Positions 9,155 through 16,715 of a stretch of 64,000 nucleotides of DNA are shown here, piece after piece. Position 1 is the stretch's first letter. Every line of letters starts with the position of its first letter. A program made the position numbers and the translations under genes. Origin of the DNA: Saccharothrix sp. NRRL B-16348 (GTDB taxonomy: Bacteria; Actinomycetota; Actinomycetes; Mycobacteriales; Pseudonocardiaceae). Under the pieces are notes generated by a model. The model did not search any database and was not told where the DNA came from. It saw only the letters and a list, made by a program, of their open reading frames with translations. The stretch spans positions 1 to 64,000 of the forward strand of contig NZ_LGED01000214.1 in the NCBI RefSeq assembly GCF_001280085.1, read 5' to 3'.

Positions 9155-9254
9155 GGCTTGATGATTCCGCATCGGGTGGTCGACAGCTCGCACCGGGCTT
9201 TCCGACGTGCGACGATGGCACCGCCCGAGGGTGATCTGTGGAGAGGTGATCGGT

Positions 9255-10016
9255 GTGTGCGGCAGGTACGCGTCCACCAAGAACCCCGCGCTGCTCGCGG
9301 CGGAGTTCGACGCGGTCGACGGCACCGAGGGCGTCGCGCCCGGGCCGGACTACAACGTCGCGCCGACCAAGCAGGTGCTCGCCGTGGTCGAACGGCACCC
9401 GCGCGACGACGAGGGCAACCCCGACCCGGACACCACCGAGCGCAGCGTCCGCGTGATGCGCTGGGGCCTGGTGCCGCACTGGGCCAAGGACCTGTCCGGC
9501 GCCGCGAAGATGATCAACGCGCGGGCGGAGAGCGTGCTGGCCAAGCCCGCCTACCGCGACTCGGCGGCCAAGCGCCGGTGCATCGTGCCCGCCGCGGGCT
9601 GGTACGAGTGGCAGCCCGGCGAGGGCCGCAAGCAGCCGTACTTCATCAACCCCGGCGACGACTCCAGCATCGCCATGGCCGGCATCTGGTCGGTGTGGTG
9701 GCAGCAGGAGGGCGACGAGCGCAAGCCGATCATCACGTGCGCCGTGCTCACCACGGACGCGATCGGCGAGATGACGTCCGTGCACCACCGGATGCCGCTG
9801 GTGCTGCCGAAGGACCGCTGGGCGGCGTGGCTCGACCCGGACAACGCGGACCCGAAGGACCTGCTCGAACCCGACCTCGGCCTGGTGGACGCGCTGGAGC
9901 TGCGCCCGGTGTCGATGAAGGTCAACAGCATCAAGAACAACGACCCGTCGCTGATGGCGGCCGTTCCGCTGGGGGAGTCCGAGAAGCCGGAGCCCACCTT
10001 GTTCGAGCTGAAATGA
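9255..10016 (+). CDS. SOS response-associated peptidase (SRAP/HMCES/YedK family)
   Basis: 253 aa. SRAP proteins form a thiazolidine crosslink with abasic sites in single-stranded DNA through a catalytic Cys at position 2. The GTG at 9255 is chosen because it gives V-CGRYAST and so exposes Cys2 after removal of the initiator residue; the longer frame would bury it. The other hallmark residues are present: NARAES (Asn), WYEWQ (Glu) and VHHRMP (His). The following hydrolase gene overlaps its stop by four bases. A SRAP gene near aroA-rsgA also occurs in M. tuberculosis (Rv3226c, from memory). Confidence 0.92.
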   Translation: MCGRYASTKNPALLAAEFDAVDGTEGVAPGPDYNVAPTKQVLAVVERHPRDDEGNPDPDTTERSVRVMRWGLVPHWAKDLSGAAKMINARAESVLAKPAYRDSAAKRRCIVPAAGWYEWQPGEGRKQPYFINPGDDSSIAMAGIWSVWWQQEGDERKPIITCAVLTTDAIGEMTSVHHRMPLVLPKDRWAAWLDPDNADPKDLLEPDLGLVDALELRPVSMKVNSIKNNDPSLMAAVPLGESEKPEPTLFELK

Positions 10017-10627
10017 CCTCGCGGGTGGTCGACACCCCTTACGGCCCCGCGCGGGCCGAGCTGCACTGCGCCTCGGAGAGCCGCGCCGCGCTGCTGCTCG
10101 GGCACGGCGCGGGCGGCGGGATCGCGGCGCCCGACCTGGTGGCGGCGACCCGGGCGGCGGTGGACGTCGGCGTGCACGTGGCGCTGGTCGAGCAGCCGTA
10201 CCGGGTGGCCGGCCGCCGCGCGCCCGCGCCCGCCAACCAGCTCGACGCGGCGTGGCTCGCGGTGGCGGACGCGCTGGGCGAGACCTGGTTCGACGACCTG
10301 CCGCTGCTGTTCGGCGGCCGGTCGTCCGGCGCGCGGGTGGCGTGCCGGACGTCGTCGGAGGGGCAGGCGGTGGCCGTGCTGTGCCTGGCGTTCCCCGTGC
10401 ACCCGCCGGGCAAGCCGGAGAAGTCCCGGATGCCCGAGCTGGACGGCGTCGAGGTCGCCACGCTGGTGGTGCAGGGGGAGAACGACCCGTTCGGCAGGCC
10501 GGAGGCGGCGCACCACCGCGACGTCGTGCTGCTGCCCGGCGACCACAACCTCAAGGCCGACGTGGCCGCGGTGGGCCGGGCCGTCGGCGAGTGGCTGGAC
10601 CGCGTGCTGCGCCCGCTGGAGGTCTGA
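10013..10627 (+). CDS. Alpha/beta hydrolase of the KANL3/Tex30 type
   Basis: 204 aa with an alpha/beta hydrolase fold. An oxyanion-region LLLGHGAGGGIAAPDL follows strand 3. LLFGGRSSGARVAC carries the nucleophile elbow G-x-S-x-G (GRSSG), LVVQGENDPFG carries the acidic residue, and DHNLKA near the C-terminus supplies the His. This layout is that of the small dienelactone-hydrolase-like KANL3/Tex30 family. The substrate is unknown. The start is fixed by the ATGA overlap with the SRAP gene. Confidence 0.82.
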   Translation: MTSRVVDTPYGPARAELHCASESRAALLLGHGAGGGIAAPDLVAATRAAVDVGVHVALVEQPYRVAGRRAPAPANQLDAAWLAVADALGETWFDDLPLLFGGRSSGARVACRTSSEGQAVAVLCLAFPVHPPGKPEKSRMPELDGVEVATLVVQGENDPFGRPEAAHHRDVVLLPGDHNLKADVAAVGRAVGEWLDRVLRPLEV

Positions 10628-10640
10628 CCCGGAGGTCGGG

Positions 10641-11117
10641 TCAGGCCGAGATCGGCGCGATGACCGCCTGCGTGAGCCGGACCAGGTCGGCAGGCGCGAT
10701 CTCGACCTCGAGCCCACGCCGCCCGGCCGAGCAGTAGACGGTCGCGAAGGCCTCCGCCGAGGCGTCCAGCGCCACCGCCAGCCGCTTCTTCTGCCCCAAC
10801 GGCGAGATGCCGCCCGCCACGTACCCGGTGGCGCGCTCGGCCGCCGCGACGTCGGCCATCTTCGCCTTCTTCCCGCCGACGGCGGCGGCCAGCGCCTTCA
10901 GGTCCAACTGGCCCGTGACCGGAACCACACCCACGGCCAACCGGCCGTCCACGTCCGCGACCAGCGTCTTGAACACCCGTTCGGGCGCGATGCCCAACGC
11001 CTCCGCGGCCTCCAGCCCGTACGACTCGTGCCGGGGGTCGTGCTCGTAGGCGTGCAGCGTGTAGGCCACCTTCTGCTTGTCCAGCAACGCGGTGGCGGGC
11101 GTCCCACGTCCGGCCAT
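10641..11117 (-). CDS. ybaK: Cys-tRNA(Pro)/Cys-tRNA(Cys) deacylase, YbaK/EbsC family
   Basis: 158 aa. This family hydrolyses mischarged Cys-tRNA(Pro), a translation-fidelity function. The sequence shows the family core [19 protein letters not shown], the conserved [11 protein letters not shown] segment, and the substrate-pocket region [14 protein letters not shown]. It is full length. The ATG at 11117 is used because the upstream frame runs into the sigR promoter. It converges on the alpha/beta hydrolase gene, with 13 bases between the stops, and diverges from sigR. Confidence 0.9.
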   Translation of the reverse strand: MAGRGTPATALLDKQKVAYTLHAYEHDPRHESYGLEAAEALGIAPERVFKTLVADVDGRLAVGVVPVTGQLDLKALAAAVGGKKAKMADVAAAERATGYVAGGISPLGQKKRLAVALDASAEAFATVYCSAGRRGLEVEIAPADLVRLTQAVIAPISA

Positions 11118-11136
11118 GATCGCGCACGATAGTCGA

Positions 11137-11163
11137 GGGAATGCGCGGCGACGTCGTCGCGTT
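11137..11163 (+). promoter_or_regulatory. SigR-type promoter upstream of sigR
   Basis: GGGAAT at 11137-11142, exactly 18 bases of spacer, then GTT at 11161-11163. This is the published SigR/SigH promoter consensus (GGGAAY-N18-GTT), in the right place for positive autoregulation of sigR under thiol-oxidative stress. The predicted transcription start is near 11170. Confidence 0.85.
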
Positions 11164-11331
11164 GGTGCGAGCGTGGCTACCGAGGTGATGGACCAGCAGG
11201 TCGGCAGGCAGGTCAAGGCGCGCCCGCCGCGTGGCTCGGCTCACTGCCGACCCGGGGACCGCCGCGTATCCTCGACTGCGTCCCAGACAGTTCCATCCAC
11301 CGCGCTGACCAGCCGGTGGGAAGGGAGCGCG

Positions 11332-11958
11332 GTGCCAGCCACGCGAACGCAGGACACGCCGACTGACGAGACAACGGCCGAGCGCGCCGCCAGGTTCGAG
11401 CGCGACGCTATGCCGATGCTCGACCAGTTGTACTCGGCGGCCCTGCGGATGACCCGCAACCCGGCCGATGCCGAGGACCTGGTCCAGGAGACCTACCTCA
11501 AGGCGTACGCCGCCTTCGCGTCCTTCTCGGAGGGCACGAACCTCAAGGCCTGGCTGTACCGCATCCTCACCAACACCTACATCAACGGCTACCGCAAGAA
11601 GCAGCGCCAGCCGATCCAGCAGCCGACGGACGAGATCACCGACTGGCAGTTGGCGCAGGCGGAGAGCCACACGTCGACCGGGCTGCGGTCGGCGGAGGTC
11701 GAGGCGATGGACCGGCTGCCGGACTCAGACGTCAAGGAAGCCTTGCAGCGCCTGCCGGAGGAGTTCCGGATCGCGGTGTACCTCGCGGACGTGGAGGGCT
11801 TCGCCTACAAGGAGATCGCAGACATCATGGGCACCCCCATCGGAACCGTGATGTCCCGGTTGCACCGGGGCCGCAGGCAGCTTCGCGACCAGTTGGCGGA
11901 CACCGCGCGCGAGCGCGGCATCATCCGCGACGGTCACCAGGAGGTGGCGGGCCGATGA
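11332..11958 (+). CDS. sigR: ECF RNA polymerase sigma factor SigR (SigH/SigE orthologue)
   Basis: 208 aa from the GTG at 11332, which has AAGGGAG upstream. SigR controls the response to disulfide stress. Region 2 is [24 protein letters not shown] with [25 protein letters not shown]. Region 4 is [28 protein letters not shown] followed by the recognition helix [13 protein letters not shown]. These blocks are nearly identical to the Streptomyces SigR and mycobacterial SigH that I know. It overlaps rsrA by four bases. The frame stays open upstream of 11332, with GTG at 11173 and ATG at 11188 downstream of the SigR promoter, so an N-terminally extended isoform is possible. Confidence 0.95.
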   Translation: MPATRTQDTPTDETTAERAARFERDAMPMLDQLYSAALRMTRNPADAEDLVQETYLKAYAAFASFSEGTNLKAWLYRILTNTYINGYRKKQRQPIQQPTDEITDWQLAQAESHTSTGLRSAEVEAMDRLPDSDVKEALQRLPEEFRIAVYLADVEGFAYKEIADIMGTPIGTVMSRLHRGRRQLRDQLADTARERGIIRDGHQEVAGR

Positions 11959-12269
11959 GCTGCGGCGAACCGCACGAGACGGACTGCTCCGAGGTCCTGT
12001 CCGAGGTCTACCTCTTCCTCGACCACGAGTGCGACGAGAGGCGCAAGGCCCTGCTCCAGACCCACCTGGAGGAGTGCCACCCGTGCCTGGAGCAGTACGG
12101 CCTGGAGGAGCACCTGAAGGCGCTGCTGGCCCGCAAGTGCGGCGGCGAGCACGCGCCCGAGGAACTGCGGCGGCGCCTGCGCGCCCGGCTCTACCAGACG
12201 TCGGACCAGACGACGCTGGAGGTCGAGGTCACCACCACGGTGACGAGGATCGAGACGTCCAGCACCTGA
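11955..12269 (+). CDS. rsrA: Mycothiol-system anti-sigma-R factor RsrA
   Basis: 104 aa. RsrA is a zinc-binding anti-sigma factor that holds SigR until disulfide formation expels the zinc. The ZAS signature is seen as C11, a helix with [11 protein letters not shown], then [11 protein letters not shown] (H-x3-C-x2-C). The C-terminal half is Arg-rich and then Thr-rich. The ATGA overlap with sigR couples synthesis of the two partners. An extra Cys at position 3 and another in ARKCGGEH are present, so not all thiols are zinc ligands. Confidence 0.93.
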   Translation: MSCGEPHETDCSEVLSEVYLFLDHECDERRKALLQTHLEECHPCLEQYGLEEHLKALLARKCGGEHAPEELRRRLRARLYQTSDQTTLEVEVTTTVTRIETSST

Positions 12270-12303
12270 CACCGTCAGGGCTACCAGAAGACCCCGTGGA
12301 AGT

Positions 12304-12337
12304 CGAAGGCCCCGGAGCGGTTGCTCCGGGGCCTTCG
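12304..12337. terminator. Bidirectional hairpin terminator between rsrA and bL37
   Basis: A perfect 14-bp stem (CGAAGGCCCCGGAG with CTCCGGGGCCTTCG) encloses a six-base loop. It is placed between convergent genes. Confidence 0.85.
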
Positions 12338-12355
12338 CACGCCGTGACTTCGTGA

Positions 12356-12430
12356 TCAGGCGTTGGGGCGCTTCCCGTGGTTGGCGCCACCCTTCTTGCG
12401 GTCGCGGCGCTTGCGGGCACGCTTCGACAT
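12356..12430 (-). CDS. 50S ribosomal protein bL37 (24 aa)
   Basis: Reading the minus strand from the ATG at 12430 gives a 24-residue, strongly basic peptide: MSKRARKRRDRKKGG, then ANHGKRPNA and stop. This matches the actinobacterial small ribosomal protein bL37, first seen in mycobacterial ribosome structures and usually missed by gene callers. AGGAG lies seven bases before the ATG. Its position next to the sigR-rsrA and pdtaS genes agrees with other Actinobacteria. It diverges from the biotinyl-protein gene. Confidence 0.9.
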   Translation of the reverse strand: MSKRARKRRDRKKGGANHGKRPNA

Positions 12431-12537
12431 GGGGTTCTCCTAGTGCTCGTCATGCTTCAACCCAGTGTGTCACGCGGTCACCTGGGCACGGCACCGGGTC
12501 TGAATCGTGGTTGGATGAACCGGAACGAAGGAGGACC

Positions 12538-12753
12538 ATGGCCGAGGAGATCCGGGCCGAGATCGTGGCCAACGTGGCCCAGATCGCCGTCCAGGAAGGC
12601 GACGAGGTCACGCACGAGACCACGGTCGTGGTGCTCGAGAGCATGAAGATGGAAATCCCGGTCCTCCCCGAGGGCGCGGGCCGGATCACCCGCATCGCCG
12701 TGTCCGCCGGCGACGTGGTCCAAGAGGGCGACCTCATCGCGGTGGTGGAGTAG
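12538..12753 (+). CDS. Biotin/lipoyl attachment domain protein (TB7.3-like)
   Basis: 71 aa, a single biotinyl domain. The biotinylation site is the Lys in LESMKMEIPV, with the flanking GDEVTHETTVVVLE and GDVVQEGDLIAVVE hairpins of the domain. It corresponds to the small biotinylated protein that precedes pdtaS in mycobacteria (Rv3221c, TB7.3, from memory). No carboxylase subunit is encoded nearby, so the partner enzyme is unknown. AAGGAGG lies just before the ATG. Its TAG stop is directly followed by the pdtaS reading frame. Confidence 0.93.
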   Translation: MAEEIRAEIVANVAQIAVQEGDEVTHETTVVVLESMKMEIPVLPEGAGRITRIAVSAGDVVQEGDLIAVVE

Positions 12754-14232
12754 CTGTCCACCCTCACCGACCTCCTGGCCGAGCACACCAAGCTCTCCGG
12801 CGGCGCCGTCGACCACCTGCAACTGGTGGTCGCCGAGTGGCAGCTGCTGTCCGACCTCAGCTTCGCCGACTTCCTGATGTGGGTGCCGCTGGACGACACC
12901 ACGTTCCTGTGCGTCGCGCAGGCCCGGCCGACGACCGCGCCCACCGCGCACCCCGAGGACGTCGTCGGCAGCATGGTGGACGTCGAGGAGCACCCCCAGC
13001 TGCGCCGCGCCATGACCGAGGCCCGGATCTGCCGCGAGGAGGACCCGCGCTGGCACCTCGGCGTGCCGGTCCGCCGCGAGGCGATCCCGGTCAAGCGGAA
13101 CGACGAGGTCATCGCGGTGCTCAGCCGCAACACGAACCTGGCCGTGCCGCGCGTGCCGAGCCCGTTGGAGATCTCCTACCTGGGCAGCGCCGCCGACCTG
13201 TGCCAGATGATCTCGGACGGCACGTTCCCGACCACCGAGCCGTCGCCGGACGTGCACACCAGCCCCCGCGTCGGTGACGGCCTGATCCGGCTGGACGCCT
13301 CGGGTGCGGTGGTGTTCGCCAGCCCGAACGCGCTGAGCGCCTACCACCGCATGGGCCACGCGTCCGACCTGGTGGGCGTGCACCTGGCGCCGTTGACCAG
13401 GTCCCTGATCGGCGACCCGTTCGACGCCACCGAGGTGGCGCAGCGCATCCGGGCCGCCCTGGACGGCCAGCCGAGCATGCGCATCGAGGCCGAGTCGCGG
13501 CGTGGCGCGGCGGTGCTGTTCCGCGCCCTGCCGCTGCGACCGCGTGGCAGCGCGGCGGGCGCGCTGGTGCTGTGCCGCGACGTCACGGAGGTCCGCCGCC
13601 GCGACCGCGCCCTGATGTCGAAGGACGCGACGATCCGCGAGATCCACCACCGGGTGAAGAACAACCTCCAGACCGTGGCCGCGCTGCTGCGCCTGCAGAG
13701 CAGGCGGACCAGCAGCGAGGAGGCCCGCGAGGCGTTGGCCGAGTCGGTGCGCCGGGTCACGTCGATCGCGCTGGTGCACGAGACGCTGTCCATGTCGGTG
13801 GACGAGCGGGTCGACCTCGACGACGTCGTGGACAAGGTCATCCCGATGATGTCCGACGTGGCGGCCACCGAGTCGCAGGTGGTGGTGCGCCGGGACGGGA
13901 AGTTCGGCATCGTCCAGGCCGAGCTCGCCACCCCGCTGGTGATGGTGCTGACCGAACTCGTGCAGAACGCGTTCGAGCACGCGTACGCGGCGGGCCAGCG
14001 CGGCGAGGTCGTGGTGCACGCGGAGCGCTCGGCGAAGTGGTTGGACGTCGTGATCTCGGACGATGGCCGCGGCCTGCCGCAGGGCTTCTCGCTGGAGCGC
14101 ACCGACCGGCTCGGCCTGCAGATCGTCCGGACGCTGGTGGAGTCCGAACTCAGGGGCTCGTTGAGCTTGCGGAGGCGGCCCCGAGGCGGTACAGAGGCGG
14201 TCCTGCGCGTACCGCTCAGAGCCCGGCGTTAG
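12754..14232 (+). CDS. pdtaS: Sensor histidine kinase PdtaS
   Basis: 492 aa if translation starts at CTG 12754. PdtaS is a soluble HWE/HisKA_2-type kinase that phosphorylates the RNA-binding antiterminator PdtaR. The N-terminal GAF domain begins at residue 2 (STLTDLLAEHTKLSGGAVDH), which I recall as the family's true N-terminus. A PAS domain follows, then the phosphoacceptor helix EIHHRVKNNLQTVAALLRLQ at about residue 296, then HATPase with ELVQNAFEHAYA and DDGRGLP. The conserved N-terminus can only be kept if CTG at 12754 is the start: the codon before it is the in-frame TAG of the biotinyl-protein gene. GGTGGAG just upstream can serve as the ribosome site. GTG at 12826 is the first conventional start and would delete 24 conserved residues. 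Confidence 0.9.
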   Translation: MSTLTDLLAEHTKLSGGAVDHLQLVVAEWQLLSDLSFADFLMWVPLDDTTFLCVAQARPTTAPTAHPEDVVGSMVDVEEHPQLRRAMTEARICREEDPRWHLGVPVRREAIPVKRNDEVIAVLSRNTNLAVPRVPSPLEISYLGSAADLCQMISDGTFPTTEPSPDVHTSPRVGDGLIRLDASGAVVFASPNALSAYHRMGHASDLVGVHLAPLTRSLIGDPFDATEVAQRIRAALDGQPSMRIEAESRRGAAVLFRALPLRPRGSAAGALVLCRDVTEVRRRDRALMSKDATIREIHHRVKNNLQTVAALLRLQSRRTSSEEAREALAESVRRVTSIALVHETLSMSVDERVDLDDVVDKVIPMMSDVAATESQVVVRRDGKFGIVQAELATPLVMVLTELVQNAFEHAYAAGQRGEVVVHAERSAKWLDVVISDDGRGLPQGFSLERTDRLGLQIVRTLVESELRGSLSLRRRPRGGTEAVLRVPLRARR

Positions 14233-14306
14233 ACTGCTCCCCGTGCACACGTGACGACCTACCTCAGCGGAGTCACGTGGTCATGCGGGAGGGTGTGCAA
14301 CACAAG

Positions 14307-14344
14307 CGAAAGGCCCGACACCTGGCACGGTGTCGGGCCTTTCG
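14307..14344. terminator. Bidirectional hairpin terminator between pdtaS and whiB1
   Basis: A 15-bp perfect stem (CGAAAGGCCCGACAC with GTGTCGGGCCTTTCG) and an eight-base loop lie between the convergent stops. Confidence 0.85.
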
Positions 14345-14363
14345 TGTGCTTGCTGTAGGTGGC

Positions 14364-14618
14364 TCAGGCGTTGCTGCGAGCCCGGGTGCGAGCGTTGCGG
14401 CGCTTGAGGGCGCGACGCTCGTCTTCGCTCATCCCGCCCCACACGCCGGCGTCCTGGCCGCTCTCGAGCGCCCACGAGAGGCAGTCGGAGACGACGGGGC
14501 AGCGGCGGCAGACGGTCTTCGCCTCGGCGATCTGCAGGAGCGCAGGACCACTGTTCCCCACGGGGAAGAACAGCTCGGGGTCCTCGTCGCGGCAGATCGC
14601 GCGGTGGCGCCAGTCCAT
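14364..14618 (-). CDS. whiB1: Transcriptional regulator WhiB1
   Basis: 84 aa. It is a Wbl protein with a nitric-oxide-sensitive [4Fe-4S] cluster, essential in mycobacteria and a partner of the primary sigma factor. The four cluster cysteines are visible: C9 in RAICRDEDPELFF, C37 and C40 in TVCRRCPV, and C46 in SDCLSWAL. The GVWGGMSEDERRALKRR turn and basic tail follow. The ATG has GAGGAG upstream. The pdtaS-whiB1 convergent pair matches the mycobacterial order. Confidence 0.95.
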   Translation of the reverse strand: MDWRHRAICRDEDPELFFPVGNSGPALLQIAEAKTVCRRCPVVSDCLSWALESGQDAGVWGGMSEDERRALKRRNARTRARSNA

Positions 14619-14844
14619 TGGAACTACTCCTCAGCTAGGCGCGCGCGAAGGCGCGCCACTCGTCAGCGGTCGGTTTTGGGGTGCTTGTGAATGCTTTCAC
14701 GAACGGCGGGGATGTCAAGGGTTTAGCCCCAACCCGGTGAGTGAACTCACCCGAAAGATCGACTGGGTTCACCTGGGGTTTCACGGAGAGGTGTCACACC
14801 AGGTCACAACATCGCGGATGGGTACCGAGCCGGTCACACCCCGG
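14619..14844. promoter_or_regulatory. whiB1 upstream region with CRP-like palindrome
   Basis: At 14736-14751 the sequence GGTGAGTGAACTCACC is a perfect palindrome with GTGA-N6-TCAC spacing, the half-site geometry of CRP/FNR-family sites (TGTGA-N6-TCACA). It lies about 120 bases before the whiB1 start. Mycobacterial whiB1 is known to be controlled by the CRP homologue Rv3676, which gives this site weight. Confidence 0.65.
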
Positions 14845-15789
14845 TCACACGGCGACCGTGAGCGCGCTCGACACCCCGGTGAACTCGACCTCGGTGCAGG
14901 CGCCGAGCAGGTCACCGTCAACCTGCAGGTTGACGGGTTCCGGACTAGTCACCCGGACGAACTCGACGTCGTCGCGCCGGAGCAGGTTCCCGCCCTTGGG
15001 GTTCCCATCCGTGGCCAAGAGATGCGCGAGATAGCGAAGAACTGTCGGCAATCCCATCCCGTGCAGCGCGAACAAGCCGAGGCCGCCGTCGAAAGAGGTG
15101 CTCGGGTTGAGCCGGATCGCCTTGTCGCCGAGGTAGGTCCACGGGTCGGTGTTCGAGACGAACGCCAGCCGCACGTCCTCGAACGGCGGTTCCTCCGGGA
15201 TGTGCACGGTGAGCGTCGGAGGCTGTCTGCGCTGGGTGAAGTAGCTGGTCAGCGCGGTGCGCGCGTAGAGGGTCGGTGACGCCTGGCGACCTCTGGCGCG
15301 TTGGTGCTCGACGGCGGCGACCACGTCGGCGTCCCAGCCGACGCCCGCGTTGAAGGTGAACCAGCGGTCGTGGTCGAGCCCCGCGCCGGTGGCCGAGACG
15401 TGACCGACGCTCACCTTGCGGCTGGTGCCGTGCTCGATGGCCTGGAGCAGGCGGTAGGTGGCCTCGACCGGGTCGCGCGGCAGGCCGAGCGCGCCCGCGA
15501 ACACGTTCGCCGAGCCGCCGGGCACCACGCCGAGCATGGGCAGGCCCGGCTGCGCGCCCTCGCGCAGCACGCCGTTGACCACCTCGTTCACCGTGCCGTC
15601 GCCGCCGTGGGCCACGACCAGGTCGTACCCGTCCACGACGGCCTGCGCGGCGGCGTTCGCCGCGTGACCGCGGTAGTCCGTCTCGACGATGTCGAGCTTC
15701 ACATCGCTGGCCAGTGCGTGCGCGAGCACGTCCCGACCGGCAGGCGTGGTTGCCGTCGCCTGTGGGTTGACCACCAGAAGTGCGCGCAC
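14845..15789 (-). CDS. Diacylglycerol kinase family lipid kinase
   Basis: 314 aa, DAGK catalytic fold of the YegS/DgkB type. The N-terminus MRALLVVNPQATATTPAG is strand 1 with the conserved NP. VVAHGGDGTVNEVVNG is the ATP-binding GGDGT motif, and VPGGSANVFAGALGLP the second conserved loop. These enzymes phosphorylate diacylglycerol or related lipids at the inner face of the membrane; the substrate is not determined. The start is GTG at 15789. The gene stands alone on the minus strand and diverges from the small membrane protein gene. Confidence 0.9.
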   Translation of the reverse strand: MRALLVVNPQATATTPAGRDVLAHALASDVKLDIVETDYRGHAANAAAQAVVDGYDLVVAHGGDGTVNEVVNGVLREGAQPGLPMLGVVPGGSANVFAGALGLPRDPVEATYRLLQAIEHGTSRKVSVGHVSATGAGLDHDRWFTFNAGVGWDADVVAAVEHQRARGRQASPTLYARTALTSYFTQRRQPPTLTVHIPEEPPFEDVRLAFVSNTDPWTYLGDKAIRLNPSTSFDGGLGLFALHGMGLPTVLRYLAHLLATDGNPKGGNLLRRDDVEFVRVTSPEPVNLQVDGDLLGACTEVEFTGVSSALTVAV

Positions 15790-16085
15790 TACTGCAGGGT
15801 AAGACAGCGCGTGACCTCGGACAGGTTGCGTGTCACCCGGTAGGAGGGTTCAGAGCGCACGATAGTGGTCGACGTCTCCTTTCGCGTCCCACTTCCCTGG
15901 GTCTGCGTCGTACCGCGTCCCGCGACAAGTGCACCCCGGCCCGACCGCCGGCTCGCCGAAGAGACTCCTGTGATCATCGCTCCTGGGGCGGTCGAACGGG
16001 ACTCGCCAACCGGGTGGCCTACGATGCGTGACGAGTACGCACCGTGAGGAATGGCCCAGTTGAGGGCGCAGCCGAAAGGGTCAGC

Positions 16086-16490
16086 GTGTCGACCGAACCC
16101 GTGGTCCCACCGGCGGTCCGGGCAGCCGGTGCGCTGACCGCGTTGCAGGGCCTGGCCGGGCTGGCGTTCGCGGTCGCGCTGGTGGTGCGGTCGTTCAGCG
16201 CGGAGAAGTCCGGCGAGGTGCTCGGCGAGGCCGCCTACTTCGCGGTGCTGTCGGCGGGCGTGCTCGCGGCCGGTGTCGGGCTGGTGCTCGGCAAGCACTG
16301 GGGGCGCACGCCCGCGATCGTCGTGCAGCTCCTCCTCCTGGGTGTCGCCTGGTACATGTACGGGCCGTCCGACCGCCAGCTGTGGGGCGCGCTGCTGGGC
16401 GTGTACGTGGTGGGGACGCTCGTGCTGCTGTTCACCAACCCGGTGCGGCGGTGGGCGCTCGGCGTGGACGAGGAAGAAGCGGACGCCTAG
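16086..16490 (+). CDS. Small four-helix integral membrane protein, function unknown
   Basis: 134 aa from the GTG at 16086, preceded by GAAAGGG; an upstream in-frame ATG at 16044 lacks a ribosome site. Four hydrophobic segments are visible: ALTALQGLAGLAFAVALVV, AYFAVLSAGVLAAGVGLVL, PAIVVQLLLLGVAWYMYG and LLGVYVVGTLVLLF. The C-terminus is acidic (DEEEADA). No catalytic motif is seen. Similar short membrane proteins are common in Actinobacteria without a known role. Confidence 0.7.
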   Translation: MSTEPVVPPAVRAAGALTALQGLAGLAFAVALVVRSFSAEKSGEVLGEAAYFAVLSAGVLAAGVGLVLGKHWGRTPAIVVQLLLLGVAWYMYGPSDRQLWGALLGVYVVGTLVLLFTNPVRRWALGVDEEEADA

Positions 16491-16715
16491 GGCGGTCACG
16501 GCCACAGCGGTCGAGGCCGTGTCGGTCACTGCCACATCGGGTCGGCGCCACTGCCGGTCGGCGCCAGGTCGGCGCCAGGTCGGTCAGGGCCATTTGGCCG
16601 CGCGACCATCGTCTGGGTGCTCGCCGACTAACGGCGGGTGGCCGGCGTCACTCCGACAGGTGACGCTGTGAGTGGTGAATTCACCACTCCCTGCGTTCGT
16701 TGAGGTGACAACTCC

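Noticed and set aside
7497..9788. A 763-codon minus-strand frame overlapping aroA and rsgA
   Set aside because: It is an Arg-rich shadow of the real aroA frame without any recognisable motif.
7454..10627. A 1057-codon plus-strand frame across aroA, the SRAP gene and the alpha/beta hydrolase gene
   Set aside because: Only its last 204 codons (from 10013) are a real protein; the rest is antisense to aroA or out of frame with the SRAP gene.
16500..16600. Tandem GTCGGCGCCAG repeats as a regulatory array
   Set aside because: Only about three short imperfect copies, downstream of one gene and far from the next start; most likely simple GC-rich repetition.
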